From the NCBI RefSeq assembly GCF_009766105.1, contig NZ_LMUH01000020.1, forward strand, positions 90,033-154,032: a DNA stretch of 64,000 bases, in the 5' to 3' direction. The notes beneath the pieces were generated by a model. That model did not search any database. It had not been told where the DNA came from and saw only the letters and a program-made list of their open reading frames with translations. Positions 1 to 9,300 of the stretch are shown piece after piece (position 1 is the stretch's first letter; each line of letters opens with the position of its first letter). Both the position numbers and the translations under genes were made by a program. Origin of the DNA: Granulicella sp. S156 (lineage in GTDB: Bacteria; Acidobacteriota; Terriglobia; Terriglobales; Acidobacteriaceae).

Positions 1-415
1 TTGATTGCTCGCCGCTCTCGGTGCTCAACAGCGGGATGTCGGTCGTGACGACAACGGAGTCCTTCGTCGAACCAATCTTAAGAGCTGCGTTGACTGTCGA
101 TATGCCCACCTGGAGTGAGACGGATGAACGTTCGAATGTTGCAAATCCATCTTTGGTAAAGGTGACCCTGTAATTGCCTACAACAATGGACGAGGTGTCA
201 TAAAGTCCTGATCCGTTGGTGGTAAAGGTGTTGGTAACGCCGGTATCGTTGTTCGTGACGATTACCGTCACACCAGGCAATAACGCACCAGTCGAGTCGG
301 TTACGGTACCGCGTATATCGCCGGAGTTGGTCGCCTGCGCATGGGCACTGCCCAGCCCCAGAATACAAAGCGCAACGAACGTGAAGGTCCTTACTGCTGA
401 CCTGAATATCTTCAT
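1..415 (-). CDS. TonB-dependent receptor (Oar-like), N-terminal fragment
   Basis: Partial gene: the start codon is ATG at 415-413 with a GGAGG ribosome-binding site four bases upstream, and the frame stays open to the left edge. The first ~28 residues form a Sec signal peptide ending in GSAHAQA. It is followed by a carboxypeptidase-regulatory beta-sandwich domain beginning GDIRGTVTDSTGALLPGV, the usual N-terminus of Oar-like outer-membrane receptors in Acidobacteriota and the same layout as the receptor at 59433-62669. The plug and barrel lie outside the window, so the substrate cannot be inferred. The receptor identity is inferred from this domain order; a different secreted protein with the same domain is possible. 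Confidence 0.75.
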   Translation of the reverse strand, partial: MKIFRSAVRTFTFVALCILGLGSAHAQATNSGDIRGTVTDSTGALLPGVTVIVTNNDTGVTNTFTTNGSGLYDTSSIVVGNYRVTFTKDGFATFERSSVSLQVGISTVNAALKIGSTKDSVVVTTDIPLLSTESGEQS

Positions 416-532
416 AATGCCTCCAAAAAACCGCTTTACTAAGGTGTTCAGTAGTGTTTTCCATCTAAAGACAAGCGTTTGTCTTAGCTGTTTTTAAAGT
501 CCGCCAACGATACTGCCGGAGCCAGATATCCA

Positions 533-3199
533 TTGTCAAGCGGCGGCCCAAGGCCGATTCGATGGGTTTACCTTTGGATCGGTCACTATGATGGAGGTGT
601 GCGCGCCCATCTGGCCAGCCTCGTGGAGGTGTATCGCCAGCACTCCGCGGAGACGGCGGTGGTGGTTCATCGCGGCAACAGGCGCTATAGAACGACTTAT
701 GGCGAACTGGCGCAGTTTGCAGGCCGGTTTGCTGCCGAGCTTGAGCGTCGCGGCGTTACGGCGGGAGAACGAGTGGTGCTGTGGGGTGAGAACTCCGCAG
801 CATGGGTGAGTGTTTTCTTCGGCTGCCTGATGCGTGGTGTGATCGCAGTGCCGTTGGATGCGGCTGGTTCCAGCGAGTTTGTCGAACGCGTGGTGAAGGA
901 TGTCGCGCCAAAACTGATTGTGGGCGACCAGAATCTCCTGAACACCATACAAACGGATGTGCCACGGCTGCTGTTCTCCGAACTGGCGACTCAGTTACCC
1001 GCGGAACCGATATTCGACGTGAGTGAGACTGTCAACGCGCAGACGCCCTTTCAGATCGTCTTCACCTCCGGTACGACTTCGGCTCCCAAAGGGATCGTCC
1101 ACACGCACCGCAACGTGCTCGCGAGCCTACAGCCCATCGAGAATGAGATCGCGAAGTACCGAAGATATGAACGCTGGGTCCATCCCCTGCGATTTCTGCA
1201 TACGTTGCCGCTAAGCCATGTCTTCGGGCAGTTCATGGGGTTGTGGGTTCCTCCTCTTCTGGCTGCTGAGATCCACTTCGTGGATCAGTTCGAAGCAAGG
1301 CGGATAACGGGGATTCTTCGGCGCGAACGCATCTCCGTGCTTGTAGCGGTGCCGCGCGTACTGCAGTTGCTGCGTGCCCATCTGCTGGAGCGCTTTGATT
1401 CGCTGGAACAAGAGTTGGAGCCTGCGAAGAGACTGTCGATCTGGAAGCGGTGGTGGAGGTTTCGACAGGTACATCGCGCGTTGGGATGGAAGTTCTGGGC
1501 AGTGATCTCGGGTGGAGCGACCTTACCAGCGGAGCTGGAAGGTTTCTGGAGCCGTCTCGGGTTTGCGCTGATCCAGGGCTATGGGATGACAGAGACGGCC
1601 GCGCTGGTGACTCTGAATCACCCCTTCAAGATTGGGCAGGGGACGATAGGGAAGGCACTTCCTGGGCGCGAGGTGCGCATCAGCGGAGACGGCGAGATCC
1701 TGGTTCGCGGTGACATGCTGTCTGCAGCGACATGGCAAGGTGGCCAGATGCGGCCGCGTGAGGACGAGTGGTTGGCGACTGGGGATCTGGCAGCGGAGAA
1801 CGAATCCGGTGAGTTGCGATTTCTCGGCAGAAAAGGCGATGTAATCGTCACGGGCGCAGGGATGAACGTGCATCCCGTCGATCTGGAAGAAGCGATGAGC
1901 AGGCAGCCCGGCGTATGTGGATGTGTGGTGGTTCCGTACAAGACGATAGGTGGGGCAGAACCGGTTGCAGCCGTGATCTTCTCTGGCGACGATGAGGCTC
2001 TTCAGGCAGCAGTCCGTCGTGCGAATGGGGAGCTGGCGGGCTATCAGCAGATTCGCCGAGTGCTGAAGTGGCCTGAGTTGCAGTTTCCGTTTACCTCGAC
2101 TGGAAAGCTGCTAAGAAGAAAGGTCGAGCGGTGGGTTGGCGAGACACTGACGAACCAGCAGTGGGAGTCGCAATCCACTTCGCCAGAGCAAGACATGTTA
2201 GCGAGCTTAATCGAGGAGGTGACAGGAGAGCCTGTCTCCAGCTCCGACGACCAGCGCTTATCGGAAGATTTGCATCTGGACAGCCTGGGGCGGGTTCAAC
2301 TGCAGTCGGCACTGGAACAGCGGCTTGGTCTGGAGTTGGAGGATGATGCCATTGCCACTGTGGAAACGCTGGGCGACCTGCGGGCACTCCTGACAAAGGA
2401 GTCCGGCGTAAATCTCCCTCATTCAATGACGCCCGAGCCAAAGCCAGAGGTAACTCGAATCGAGAGCGGAGCAACGCAGAAAAGGGAAGCTTCGGGACAC
2501 GTCTACCCACGGTGGCCATGGAGTTGGCCGATCAAGGTAGTGCGTATGGGATTTATCGAGCTCGTGATGCGGCCCCTGATTGCGATACTGGCAGCGCCGC
2601 GTGTGGTGCGCCCCACGGCCGAATTGCCGCGGGGACCGCTGCTGATCGTTGCCAATCATGTAACCGCCTACGATGGCGCGCTGGTTCTGCAGGCTCTGCC
2701 GGGGAGGTTGCGGCGTCGGATAGCGATTGCGATGTCGGGCGAGACATTGTTCGATCTCAAGCAAGGCCGAAATCAGCAGCGCGCGCTCTACAACTTGCTC
2801 GCACCTGCGGGGTATTGGCTGGTGACCGCGCTGTTCAACGTCTTTCCACTGCCTCGTCTGCGTGGTTTCCGAAGAAGCTTTGAGCACGCGGGCGAAGCCA
2901 TGGATCAGGGATACTCCGTGCTGATTTTTCCGGAAGGGACACGAAGCCACGATGGGAAGCTGCATTCGTTCCGGCCGGGAATCGGTCTTCTGGCACAGCA
3001 GTCACGTGTTCCGATCGTGCCGGTGGCACTGATCGGGCTGGATGAGATGAGAAAGACTCGCTGGTTCCGTTCTGGGCATCTGGAGATACATGTGGGCGCA
3101 GCCATTCCAGTCGATGAGAGTCTGACCCCAGCGGAGCTGACAGCGAGGCTCGAAGAGAGCGTCCGGCAACTAACCCTTTCAGCGCACCATTTATACTGA
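533..3199 (+). CDS. Acyl-CoA/ACP ligase - acyl carrier - PlsC acyltransferase fusion
   Basis: This 888-residue protein has three domains. An AMP-forming acyl ligase covers about residues 20-550, with the P-loop FTSGTTSAPKG near 177, QGYGMTE near 345 and GDLAAENESGELRFLGRKGD near 425. An acyl-carrier domain follows with phosphopantetheine serine motif DSLGRVQL near 583. A membrane-proximal PlsC-type acyltransferase ends the protein, with HX4D (NHVTAYD) near 708 and FPEGTRS near 802. The likely role is to activate a fatty acid, load it on its own carrier and pass it to a lysophospholipid. E. coli Aas combines ligase and acyltransferase in the opposite order and, as far as I recall, without a carrier. 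The start is TTG with GGAG 11 bases upstream; no in-frame ATG precedes the ligase core, so the first ~30 residues are uncertain. Confidence 0.85.
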   Translation: MSSGGPRPIRWVYLWIGHYDGGVRAHLASLVEVYRQHSAETAVVVHRGNRRYRTTYGELAQFAGRFAAELERRGVTAGERVVLWGENSAAWVSVFFGCLMRGVIAVPLDAAGSSEFVERVVKDVAPKLIVGDQNLLNTIQTDVPRLLFSELATQLPAEPIFDVSETVNAQTPFQIVFTSGTTSAPKGIVHTHRNVLASLQPIENEIAKYRRYERWVHPLRFLHTLPLSHVFGQFMGLWVPPLLAAEIHFVDQFEARRITGILRRERISVLVAVPRVLQLLRAHLLERFDSLEQELEPAKRLSIWKRWWRFRQVHRALGWKFWAVISGGATLPAELEGFWSRLGFALIQGYGMTETAALVTLNHPFKIGQGTIGKALPGREVRISGDGEILVRGDMLSAATWQGGQMRPREDEWLATGDLAAENESGELRFLGRKGDVIVTGAGMNVHPVDLEEAMSRQPGVCGCVVVPYKTIGGAEPVAAVIFSGDDEALQAAVRRANGELAGYQQIRRVLKWPELQFPFTSTGKLLRRKVERWVGETLTNQQWESQSTSPEQDMLASLIEEVTGEPVSSSDDQRLSEDLHLDSLGRVQLQSALEQRLGLELEDDAIATVETLGDLRALLTKESGVNLPHSMTPEPKPEVTRIESGATQKREASGHVYPRWPWSWPIKVVRMGFIELVMRPLIAILAAPRVVRPTAELPRGPLLIVANHVTAYDGALVLQALPGRLRRRIAIAMSGETLFDLKQGRNQQRALYNLLAPAGYWLVTALFNVFPLPRLRGFRRSFEHAGEAMDQGYSVLIFPEGTRSHDGKLHSFRPGIGLLAQQSRVPIVPVALIGLDEMRKTRWFRSGHLEIHVGAAIPVDESLTPAELTARLEESVRQLTLSAHHLY

Positions 3200-3237
3200 T
3201 ATGTGGGATAACGGCTTACTCCTCCTAGGAACTCAGT

Positions 3238-4614
3238 TTGAAAACTTTCTACATCGAAACCTTTGGCTGTCAGATGAACGCGCACGACTCCGAGAAAGTT
3301 GTCGGCACACTGCTGCGCGAAGGCTACAGCCAGGTCGTCGACGAGGCTGACGCGGGCCTCATCCTCTACAACACCTGTTCCATCCGCGATAAGGCCGAGC
3401 AGAAGGTCTTCCACCGCCTGAACGAGTACAAGCGCATGCAGGGTGAAGGCAAGAAGTTTGCCGTCCTTGGCTGTGTCGCCCAGCAGGAGGGCAACAAGAT
3501 CTTCGAGCGAGCGCCGTATGTCTCGCTGGTTGCCGGGTCAGCGTCCTATCGCAACCTGCCGGATATGCTCGCCCGCCTTGAGGCCGGCGAAACCCGCATC
3601 ACCGGCCTGGACGATCGGCAGACCGACGAGACCTTCGACACCGAGTTCACCGCTCGCACCAACCCGCATCGCGGCTATATCACCATCATCGAAGGCTGCG
3701 ACAAGTTCTGCTCCTACTGCGTGGTTCCGTACACGCGCGGCAAGGAACGTTCGCGAACCTCCGCGTCGGTACTGGCTGAAGCCCAGCGCATCGCGCAGAT
3801 GGGTTTCACCGAGATTCAGCTGCTCGGCCAGAACGTCAATAGCTATCGCGATCCGAGCAGCAAACGCAGCTTTGCCGAGCTTCTGGCTGCCGTTGGCGAG
3901 GTCAATGGCATCAAGCGCGTGCGCTTCACTACCTCGCACCCGCGCGACTTCACAAAAGATATCGTGGACGCCATCGATGCCGTCCCGACACTTTGCGATC
4001 ACGTTCATCTGCCCGTTCAATCGGGTTCTACCGACGTTCTGCGCGCCATGCAGCGTGACTACACGCGCGACTGGTATCTGGAGCGTATCGCCTGGACCAA
4101 AGCTGCCCAGCGCGATATCTCATTGACCTCCGACATCATCGTCGGCTTCCCGGGGGAGACAGACCGCGACTTCGAGGACACCATTACGCTGTTGGAAGGG
4201 GTCGGTTACGACGCGATCTACGGCTTCAAGTACTCGCCACGGCCGAATACGCCTGCGATCCACATGCACGACTCCATCTCCGAGGAAGTCAAGGTTCAGC
4301 GGCTGGCGATTCTGAACGCTCGCCAGCGCGAGATCCAGCGCGAAAACTATGGCCGCCACCTCGACCAGACTGTTGAAGTCATGGTGGAGCACGGCGCCAA
4401 CTCGCGCGGCCAGATTACAGGGCGCTCTACCCAAAATAAGACGGTTAACTTCATGTGCGACACAACACCGCCGCCCGGAAGCTACATCGACGTGCGCATC
4501 ACACAGGTCTTTCCCAGCTCGCTTGTCGGCGAAGCGATCTCGGTTCCCACAGCACCGTCAGCAGCGCTGATGGCACAACAGGCGCTGAATGCACGCCTGC
4601 CGGCAGTAAGCTGA
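3238..4614 (+). CDS. miaB: tRNA-2-methylthio-N6-dimethylallyladenosine synthase MiaB
   Basis: Radical-SAM methylthiotransferase that adds the methylthio group to i6A37 of tRNAs reading UNN codons. It has the three UPF0004 cluster cysteines (Cys11 in FGCQMN, Cys47 in NTCSIRD, Cys79 in LGCVAQ), the radical-SAM triad CDKFCSYC (Cys154/158/161) and a C-terminal TRAM region (about 380-440) that binds tRNA. The length of 458 aa is normal. The start is a TTG at 3238 with an AGGA-type site upstream; the residues directly after it (KTFYIETFGCQMN) match the conserved beginning of the family, so this start is convincing. It follows the acyl ligase by 38 bases on the same strand. Confidence 0.95.
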   Translation: MKTFYIETFGCQMNAHDSEKVVGTLLREGYSQVVDEADAGLILYNTCSIRDKAEQKVFHRLNEYKRMQGEGKKFAVLGCVAQQEGNKIFERAPYVSLVAGSASYRNLPDMLARLEAGETRITGLDDRQTDETFDTEFTARTNPHRGYITIIEGCDKFCSYCVVPYTRGKERSRTSASVLAEAQRIAQMGFTEIQLLGQNVNSYRDPSSKRSFAELLAAVGEVNGIKRVRFTTSHPRDFTKDIVDAIDAVPTLCDHVHLPVQSGSTDVLRAMQRDYTRDWYLERIAWTKAAQRDISLTSDIIVGFPGETDRDFEDTITLLEGVGYDAIYGFKYSPRPNTPAIHMHDSISEEVKVQRLAILNARQREIQRENYGRHLDQTVEVMVEHGANSRGQITGRSTQNKTVNFMCDTTPPPGSYIDVRITQVFPSSLVGEAISVPTAPSAALMAQQALNARLPAVS

Positions 4615-4644
4615 CAACTTCTGGAACGCTGTACACTGGCATTC

Positions 4645-5181
4645 ATGCACCTGCCTGGCTTCAAACCCGAGCCCGACGCTCAAGAGACCTCGGAGTCTGA
4701 CGTCGAGGTCCGTATTCGCGGGCTCATGATGGACCCCTCGACGAAGATGCCTATCGTCGTGCTCAACGATCTCAGCGGTGAGGTAGTGCTTCCTATTTGG
4801 GTCGGACTGTTTGAGGCCAACGCCATTGCGCTGGAGATCGAAAAGGCCACAACACCGCGACCGATGACGCACGATCTACTGCGCAATACCATCCACGGCC
4901 TGAATGCGCGGGTGACCCGTGTTGTCGTCGGCTCGCTGCGCGAGGACACCTTCCACGCAACCATTTGGATGGACCAGGGCGGGGAAGTCGTTGCGCTGGA
5001 TGCGCGTCCCTCCGATGCCATTGCGCTAGCGCTACGCTCCGATTGCCCCATCTTTGTCAGCAGGCAGCTGCTGGAGCATGCTCGAATCGCCTCGGGAGGG
5101 TCGACCTCGCTCGCACCTGACGATCTCCGTCGCTGGTTGGAAAATCTGAACGACGATGAGATGGGCCGCTACAAGATGTAG
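4645..5181 (+). CDS. Bifunctional nuclease family protein (DUF151)
   Basis: A 178-aa protein of the DUF151/BFN family. The core runs from about residue 22 (VEVRIRGLMMDPSTKMPIVV) through LPIWVGLFEANAIALE and ends in the conserved VALDARPSDAIALALR near residue 115-130. Plant members were reported to have DNase and RNase activity; the bacterial function is poorly defined. About 20 less-conserved residues precede the domain. It lies 30 bases after miaB on the same strand, so co-transcription is likely, and its stop is only six bases from the convergent glycosyltransferase stop. Confidence 0.85.
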   Translation: MHLPGFKPEPDAQETSESDVEVRIRGLMMDPSTKMPIVVLNDLSGEVVLPIWVGLFEANAIALEIEKATTPRPMTHDLLRNTIHGLNARVTRVVVGSLREDTFHATIWMDQGGEVVALDARPSDAIALALRSDCPIFVSRQLLEHARIASGGSTSLAPDDLRRWLENLNDDEMGRYKM

Positions 5182-5187
5182 CCTGTC

Positions 5188-6300
5188 CTAAAGCCAATTA
5201 CAAAGAGTTGCCACGCGCTCTGCCCATGTGTCCTCAGTTGGGAGCGGTGGCAGCGGAACGTTGAGCTGTATCCCTTCGACAACTCTGTCGATAGCCCCTC
5301 GAAGTCCCGGCAGCATACCTTCTTCGCCGCCTTCGATGACTGTAGCCCACGGCGTCGTACCCAAAATATCGCTTACGCCAGACTCGCGATGCAGCAGCAC
5401 CGGTAACCCGCGCTGCAACGCTTCAATCGCGGGGATGCCGTACCCTTGAACGGCTGGCATAAGAAACAGGTGAGCCTGGGCATAGATCTGTTGCAGCTCG
5501 GCGTCGCTTACATAGCCCCAAAAGTGGACACGATCCTTCAACCCGAGTTCGGACGCGAGCGCCTGCATAGCTTCTATCTGTGAACCTCGTCCGGCAATAT
5601 CAAGCATCCAATCCAAGCGGGCAGACAAAGGTACAGCATCCCGTTCCAACGCTGCCAAAGCGCGTAGTATCCAGTCGATTCGCTTGTTGGCTTCGATGCG
5701 CGATACGCTCAACAACCGCAGGGTGTTGCTCACCGGTCGCAAGCGAAAGGCCTCAGGATCGCTCAGCCCTCCCATGCGCGCAATATCGGCTTCGACGCCA
5801 AAGACGCGTCTCGTCTCATCCCGAAGATATTCGCTGGTAACGATGGTGTGCCCACCGCTGCGCAGGCCGCGTGCAGCGATCTTGTCCGAAATCCAGCGTG
5901 CGAGGCGACGTTTCGCCGTGAGCGTGTTCGGATCTTCAAAGAGGCTCGGAGTGTCGTGCATCAGGCAGTGGAAGCCGCGCATCCCCGCGAGCGAGGCATG
6001 CAGCGCCGGTTGAAAGCCCGACATCAGAGGTGCAGGCGCTTTGGGGCGCGAGGAGAAGTAGCGGCGCAACGCGGCTACTTTTTTTGTGGCACGCATCTGG
6101 GGCTTGAACTGTACAACTTCTATGGGATGGTCCGCATGCGCGGCCATGTCGATGTGATCGACATAGGTAACGAAGTGATGTGGAAGGTCGTGCTGCATCA
6201 GCCAGCGCGATAGCGCAAGGACGCTGCGTTCCGCGCCTCCCATCGCCTCAATCTCCGTCAGGACGATGGCACGCGAGTTCATCGATATCTCCCGGCTCAT
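5188..6300 (-). CDS. Glycosyltransferase family 4-type protein
   Basis: A 370-aa GT-B fold glycosyltransferase. The N-terminal glycine-rich loop is EAMGGAERSVLALSRWL (residues ~18-34). The C-terminal nucleotide-sugar half contains LLSVSRIEANKRIDWILRAL and the GT4-type acidic region PAVQGYGIPAIEALQRGLPVLL near residue 285-305. It probably transfers a sugar from a nucleotide donor to a cell-surface glycan or lipid; donor and acceptor cannot be read from the sequence. It starts 12 bases after the aroA stop, so it is likely cotranscribed with aroA. Two candidate starts (Met1 and Met7) are close together. Confidence 0.85.
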   Translation of the reverse strand: MSREISMNSRAIVLTEIEAMGGAERSVLALSRWLMQHDLPHHFVTYVDHIDMAAHADHPIEVVQFKPQMRATKKVAALRRYFSSRPKAPAPLMSGFQPALHASLAGMRGFHCLMHDTPSLFEDPNTLTAKRRLARWISDKIAARGLRSGGHTIVTSEYLRDETRRVFGVEADIARMGGLSDPEAFRLRPVSNTLRLLSVSRIEANKRIDWILRALAALERDAVPLSARLDWMLDIAGRGSQIEAMQALASELGLKDRVHFWGYVSDAELQQIYAQAHLFLMPAVQGYGIPAIEALQRGLPVLLHRESGVSDILGTTPWATVIEGGEEGMLPGLRGAIDRVVEGIQLNVPLPPLPTEDTWAERVATLCNWL

Positions 6301-6312
6301 CGTCCTCCCCCT

Positions 6313-7626
6313 CTAACGAACGGCTAACTCATCGAGATAGGTAAAGAACTCCGGAAACGAGATGCTCGCTGCCTCCGCACCGTGAATCTCCGTCTCTCCT
6401 TCAGCCCGCAGTGCCGCGATGGAGAAGGCCATTGCGATGCGATGGTCCTGGCCGGAGTCGACCACACCACCGCGCAAACGCTGGCCGCCGGGGATATCCA
6501 TCCCATCCTCATGCTCCGTGACCTCAGCGCCCATCGCGCGAAGATTCTTGACGACAAGGGCGATGCGGTCCGACTCCTTCACGCGCAGCTCCTTCGCATC
6601 ACGGATGCGGATGCCGTCCTTCGTATAGGGCCCTATGGCGGCGATGACAGGGAGTTCGTCGATCAACTGTGCGGAAAGAGAACCCGAAATATCGACTCCC
6701 TTCAGGCCCGCGTGTCCGCGATTCACCTGGATAGTTCCAGCCATCTCTCCATACTGCTCCTGCACGTCCAGCACCTTGATGGTGCCGCCCAGTGAGGTGA
6801 TGACATCCAGCAGCGCCGAGCGTGTCGGATTCATGCCCAGCGCGTCGAGCACGAGATTGGAGTCCTCAAAGAGCAGTGCTGCACACAGAAAGAATGCAGC
6901 TGAAGACATATCGCCCGGCACCGTTGCGTCGATGGCCTGTAGCTGTTGGCCGCCGCGGATAAACACACGCTCTTCGCGCCGTTCGAGCTCCGCACCGAAG
7001 GCTCGCAACGCATGCTCGGTGTGATCACGAGTGCGCACAGACTCGGCAAACGACGTAACCCCCTGCGCCTGCAGGCCCGCGAACAGCACAGCCGTCTTGA
7101 CCTGCGCACTGGCGATCGGGGCCTCAAAATCAATAGCCTTCAGGGCCGCACCGTGAACGGTCATCGGCGCGTGGCCTTCGGTCAGCTCGATACGCGCGCC
7201 CATAGCCTCCAGAGGCTTGCGAATGCGCTCCATCGGCCGCACCGTCAAAGACTCATCGCCGACAAACCTGTACACACCCTGCTGTGGGGCAACGAGTCCC
7301 GCGAGCATGCGCATCGTCGAGCCGGAGTTGCCGCAATCGAGATCGTGCTTCGGCTGATGCAGCACGCCGCCCGTACCGGTTACAGAAATGGCCCGGTCTT
7401 CGAGAGAGACCTTCGCTCCCATGCCCTTCATGCAGGCCAGTGAGCTGTGCGGATCGGCCCCTGTGGAAAAGTTCGTCAGCCGCGAGGTTCCGCTGGCGAA
7501 TCCGGCGAGCATGGCGTAGCGATGCGAGATCGATTTATCGCCAGGCAGGGTAAGGGAACCGCGCAGGCTGCGCGCCGGACGAACGATCTGAGTCGTAGAG
7601 GCTGAAGCGTGTGATGCAGAAGACAT
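6313..7626 (-). CDS. aroA: 3-phosphoshikimate 1-carboxyvinyltransferase (EPSP synthase)
   Basis: Sixth step of the shikimate pathway: transfer of enolpyruvate from PEP to shikimate-3-phosphate. The 437-aa protein has the substrate-binding LPGDKSISHR near residue 27, the PEP-site DCGNSGSTMRMLAG near residue 98 and KESDRI near residue 350. A polar ~15-residue N-terminal lead precedes the first beta strand. It is flanked upstream by hpt on the same strand; the gap contains an inverted repeat (7649-7730) that may act as an hpt terminator, so aroA may have its own promoter. Confidence 0.95.
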   Translation of the reverse strand: MSSASHASASTTQIVRPARSLRGSLTLPGDKSISHRYAMLAGFASGTSRLTNFSTGADPHSSLACMKGMGAKVSLEDRAISVTGTGGVLHQPKHDLDCGNSGSTMRMLAGLVAPQQGVYRFVGDESLTVRPMERIRKPLEAMGARIELTEGHAPMTVHGAALKAIDFEAPIASAQVKTAVLFAGLQAQGVTSFAESVRTRDHTEHALRAFGAELERREERVFIRGGQQLQAIDATVPGDMSSAAFFLCAALLFEDSNLVLDALGMNPTRSALLDVITSLGGTIKVLDVQEQYGEMAGTIQVNRGHAGLKGVDISGSLSAQLIDELPVIAAIGPYTKDGIRIRDAKELRVKESDRIALVVKNLRAMGAEVTEHEDGMDIPGGQRLRGGVVDSGQDHRIAMAFSIAALRAEGETEIHGAEAASISFPEFFTYLDELAVR

Positions 7627-7648
7627 ATGCTTCTATCTTAGAGCAGCA

Positions 7649-7730
7649 AGGAAACAGGAATCAGCAAACAGGAAACAGGAAAAGCGAAAGTTTGCCGTTC
7701 CTGTTTCCTGTTTCATGCTTCCTGTTTTTA
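7649..7730. repeat. Intergenic inverted repeat built from GGAAACAG units (copy 1)
   Basis: The left arm (about 7649-7681) contains AAACAGGAAACAGGAA and the right arm (about 7697-7730) its reverse complement TTCCTGTTTCCTGTTT. Only ~16 bases form the loop, and the arms pair over roughly 30 bases with a few mismatches. The right arm overlaps the hpt stop codon by a few bases. A similar but not identical hairpin from the same GGAAACAG/AACAGGAA words lies at 19108-19178. A transcript hairpin or terminator role downstream of hpt is plausible; the shared vocabulary suggests a dispersed repeat family. Confidence 0.75.
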
Positions 7731-8291
7731 GTGCCCGGGAGGGGTCTCCGGCATCAGGCGAATGTCTTCCACGCCGCGATAGCGCTCGGCATAGTCCATG
7801 CCATAGCCGATCACAAAGCGGTTGGGGATCTTGAAGCACACGTAGTCGGCTTCGATGGGCACCAGGCGACGCTCAGGCTTGTCCAGGCAGGTGGCGATCT
7901 TCAGGGAGGCAGGCTTGTGCTGCAGCATCAGGCCGCGCAGGTAGCTCAAGGTCAGGCCGGTATCGAGGATGTCCTCGACCAGAATGACGTGCTTGCCTTC
8001 AATGGGGTTATCAATGTCCTTGATCAGCTTGACGGCGCCTGACGACACGCGCGCACGGCCATAGCTGGAGACAGCAACGAAATCGAAGGTATTGTCCACT
8101 TCGATAGACCTTGCGAGGTCGGCGAGAAAGATGGCGGCGCCCTTGAGCACCCCAATAAGCACAATCGATTGTCCGGCATACTCTTCGGAGATTTCCTTGC
8201 CCAGCGCGTGTACGCGCTCAGCTATCTGTTCTTTGGAGAAGAGGATATCCATGGTTCCAGGGGACACAAACTCGGGCACATTCGTAGACAT
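7728..8291 (-). CDS. hpt: Hypoxanthine phosphoribosyltransferase
   Basis: Purine salvage enzyme converting hypoxanthine or guanine plus PRPP to the nucleotide. At 187 aa it has the family's normal size, with GVLKGAAIFLADL at residues 47-59 and the PRPP-binding loop VILVEDILDTGLT at 102-114. The base-binding region is YVCFKIPNRFVIGYGMDYAERYR near the C-terminus. Met14 (MDILFSKEQIAERV) is where many homologues begin, so the true start could be 39 bases downstream. It is transcribed toward aroA. Confidence 0.93.
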   Translation of the reverse strand: MSTNVPEFVSPGTMDILFSKEQIAERVHALGKEISEEYAGQSIVLIGVLKGAAIFLADLARSIEVDNTFDFVAVSSYGRARVSSGAVKLIKDIDNPIEGKHVILVEDILDTGLTLSYLRGLMLQHKPASLKIATCLDKPERRLVPIEADYVCFKIPNRFVIGYGMDYAERYRGVEDIRLMPETPPGH

Positions 8292-8398
8292 GGGCGTAGG
8301 TTAGCGCGAAAGCACGCTGAGGAAAACATGTGACTATCTCCAGCTTGACGCTATCCGAACAAGGCTCCGGCGCTCCTCCCGATATACTCGAAGGAGAC

Positions 8399-9277
8399 AT
8401 GTACCCTTTTATCAATATTGGATCCCTGCACATCGGGACGTTTGGGCTGCTCCTTTGGCTGGCGGCCGTCTGTGCCACTGTGGTGTTGCATAAGAACTTC
8501 ATTCGCAACGGCGTAGACGCCGATGCGCTCACGATCGTTGCTGTCGTCACACTCTCCGGCGTGTTTGGCGCAAAGGCCTGGCACGAGCTGCAGAATCCGC
8601 GCGAGCTCGTCCTCGCCTGGCGTCAGATCATGCTCCCGGGATGGCATCATCCTCTAGGTATTATTTTCGGCTTCCTGCGTTGGTTCCAGGCGGGTTTTGC
8701 CTGGTTCGGAGGCTTGCTGGCCGGTGTGGCCATGCTGATCTATCAAGGCCATCTCGCCAGGCCGAACGGACTTCGCGGACTTCGCGCAGGCCTGAGGTTG
8801 ATGGACTTTGCTGCCCCGGCGGCAGCCATCGGTTACGGCGTTGGCCGCATCGGCTGCCTGACCTCGGGAGATGGAGACTATGGCATCAACACCACGTTGC
8901 CGTGGGGTGTCCATATGGCCTGGAACGCCCTGGTTCCAACGAATCCGCCGGATGCCCTGGTACAGCCAACCCCGGTCTATGAGTTGCTGTTTTCACTGGC
9001 CATCGGCTGGTGGCTGTGGAAGCAGGCCTCGAAGCCTCGTCCTCTTGGCTTCCTCACAGGGGAGTATCTCGTTCTCAGCGGAATCGGTCGTTTCCTGGTG
9101 GAGTTCGTCCGCATCAACCCGAAGCTCTACTTCGGGCACACCATGTCGAATGCGCAGCTCGCAGCGCTCGGAACCATCGTAGTGGGTGCTCTCCTCATGT
9201 TTGCGACACGCAACAACGAAGCGATTGTGTCCACGCCGTTGCCGAAAAAGGTTCAGGCCAGTCCGGCAGAGGCCTGA
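8399..9277 (+). CDS. lgt: Prolipoprotein diacylglyceryl transferase
   Basis: Inner-membrane enzyme that attaches diacylglycerol to the lipobox cysteine of prolipoproteins. The 292-aa protein has about seven hydrophobic segments. It has the Lgt signature GRIGCLTSGDGDYG near residue 152, PTPVYELLFSL near 190 and RFLVEFVRINP near 230. The frame is open from 8330, but the ATG at 8399 has an ideal AAGGAG site five bases upstream and begins MYPFINIGSLHIGTFG as in the family, so I place the start there. LspA, which acts on the same substrates, is encoded at 14498-15001. Convergent with the SprT-like gene. Confidence 0.93.
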   Translation: MYPFINIGSLHIGTFGLLLWLAAVCATVVLHKNFIRNGVDADALTIVAVVTLSGVFGAKAWHELQNPRELVLAWRQIMLPGWHHPLGIIFGFLRWFQAGFAWFGGLLAGVAMLIYQGHLARPNGLRGLRAGLRLMDFAAPAAAIGYGVGRIGCLTSGDGDYGINTTLPWGVHMAWNALVPTNPPDALVQPTPVYELLFSLAIGWWLWKQASKPRPLGFLTGEYLVLSGIGRFLVEFVRINPKLYFGHTMSNAQLAALGTIVVGALLMFATRNNEAIVSTPLPKKVQASPAEA

Positions 9278-9300
9278 AGCGGATACCGCTAGGTTCCTAA

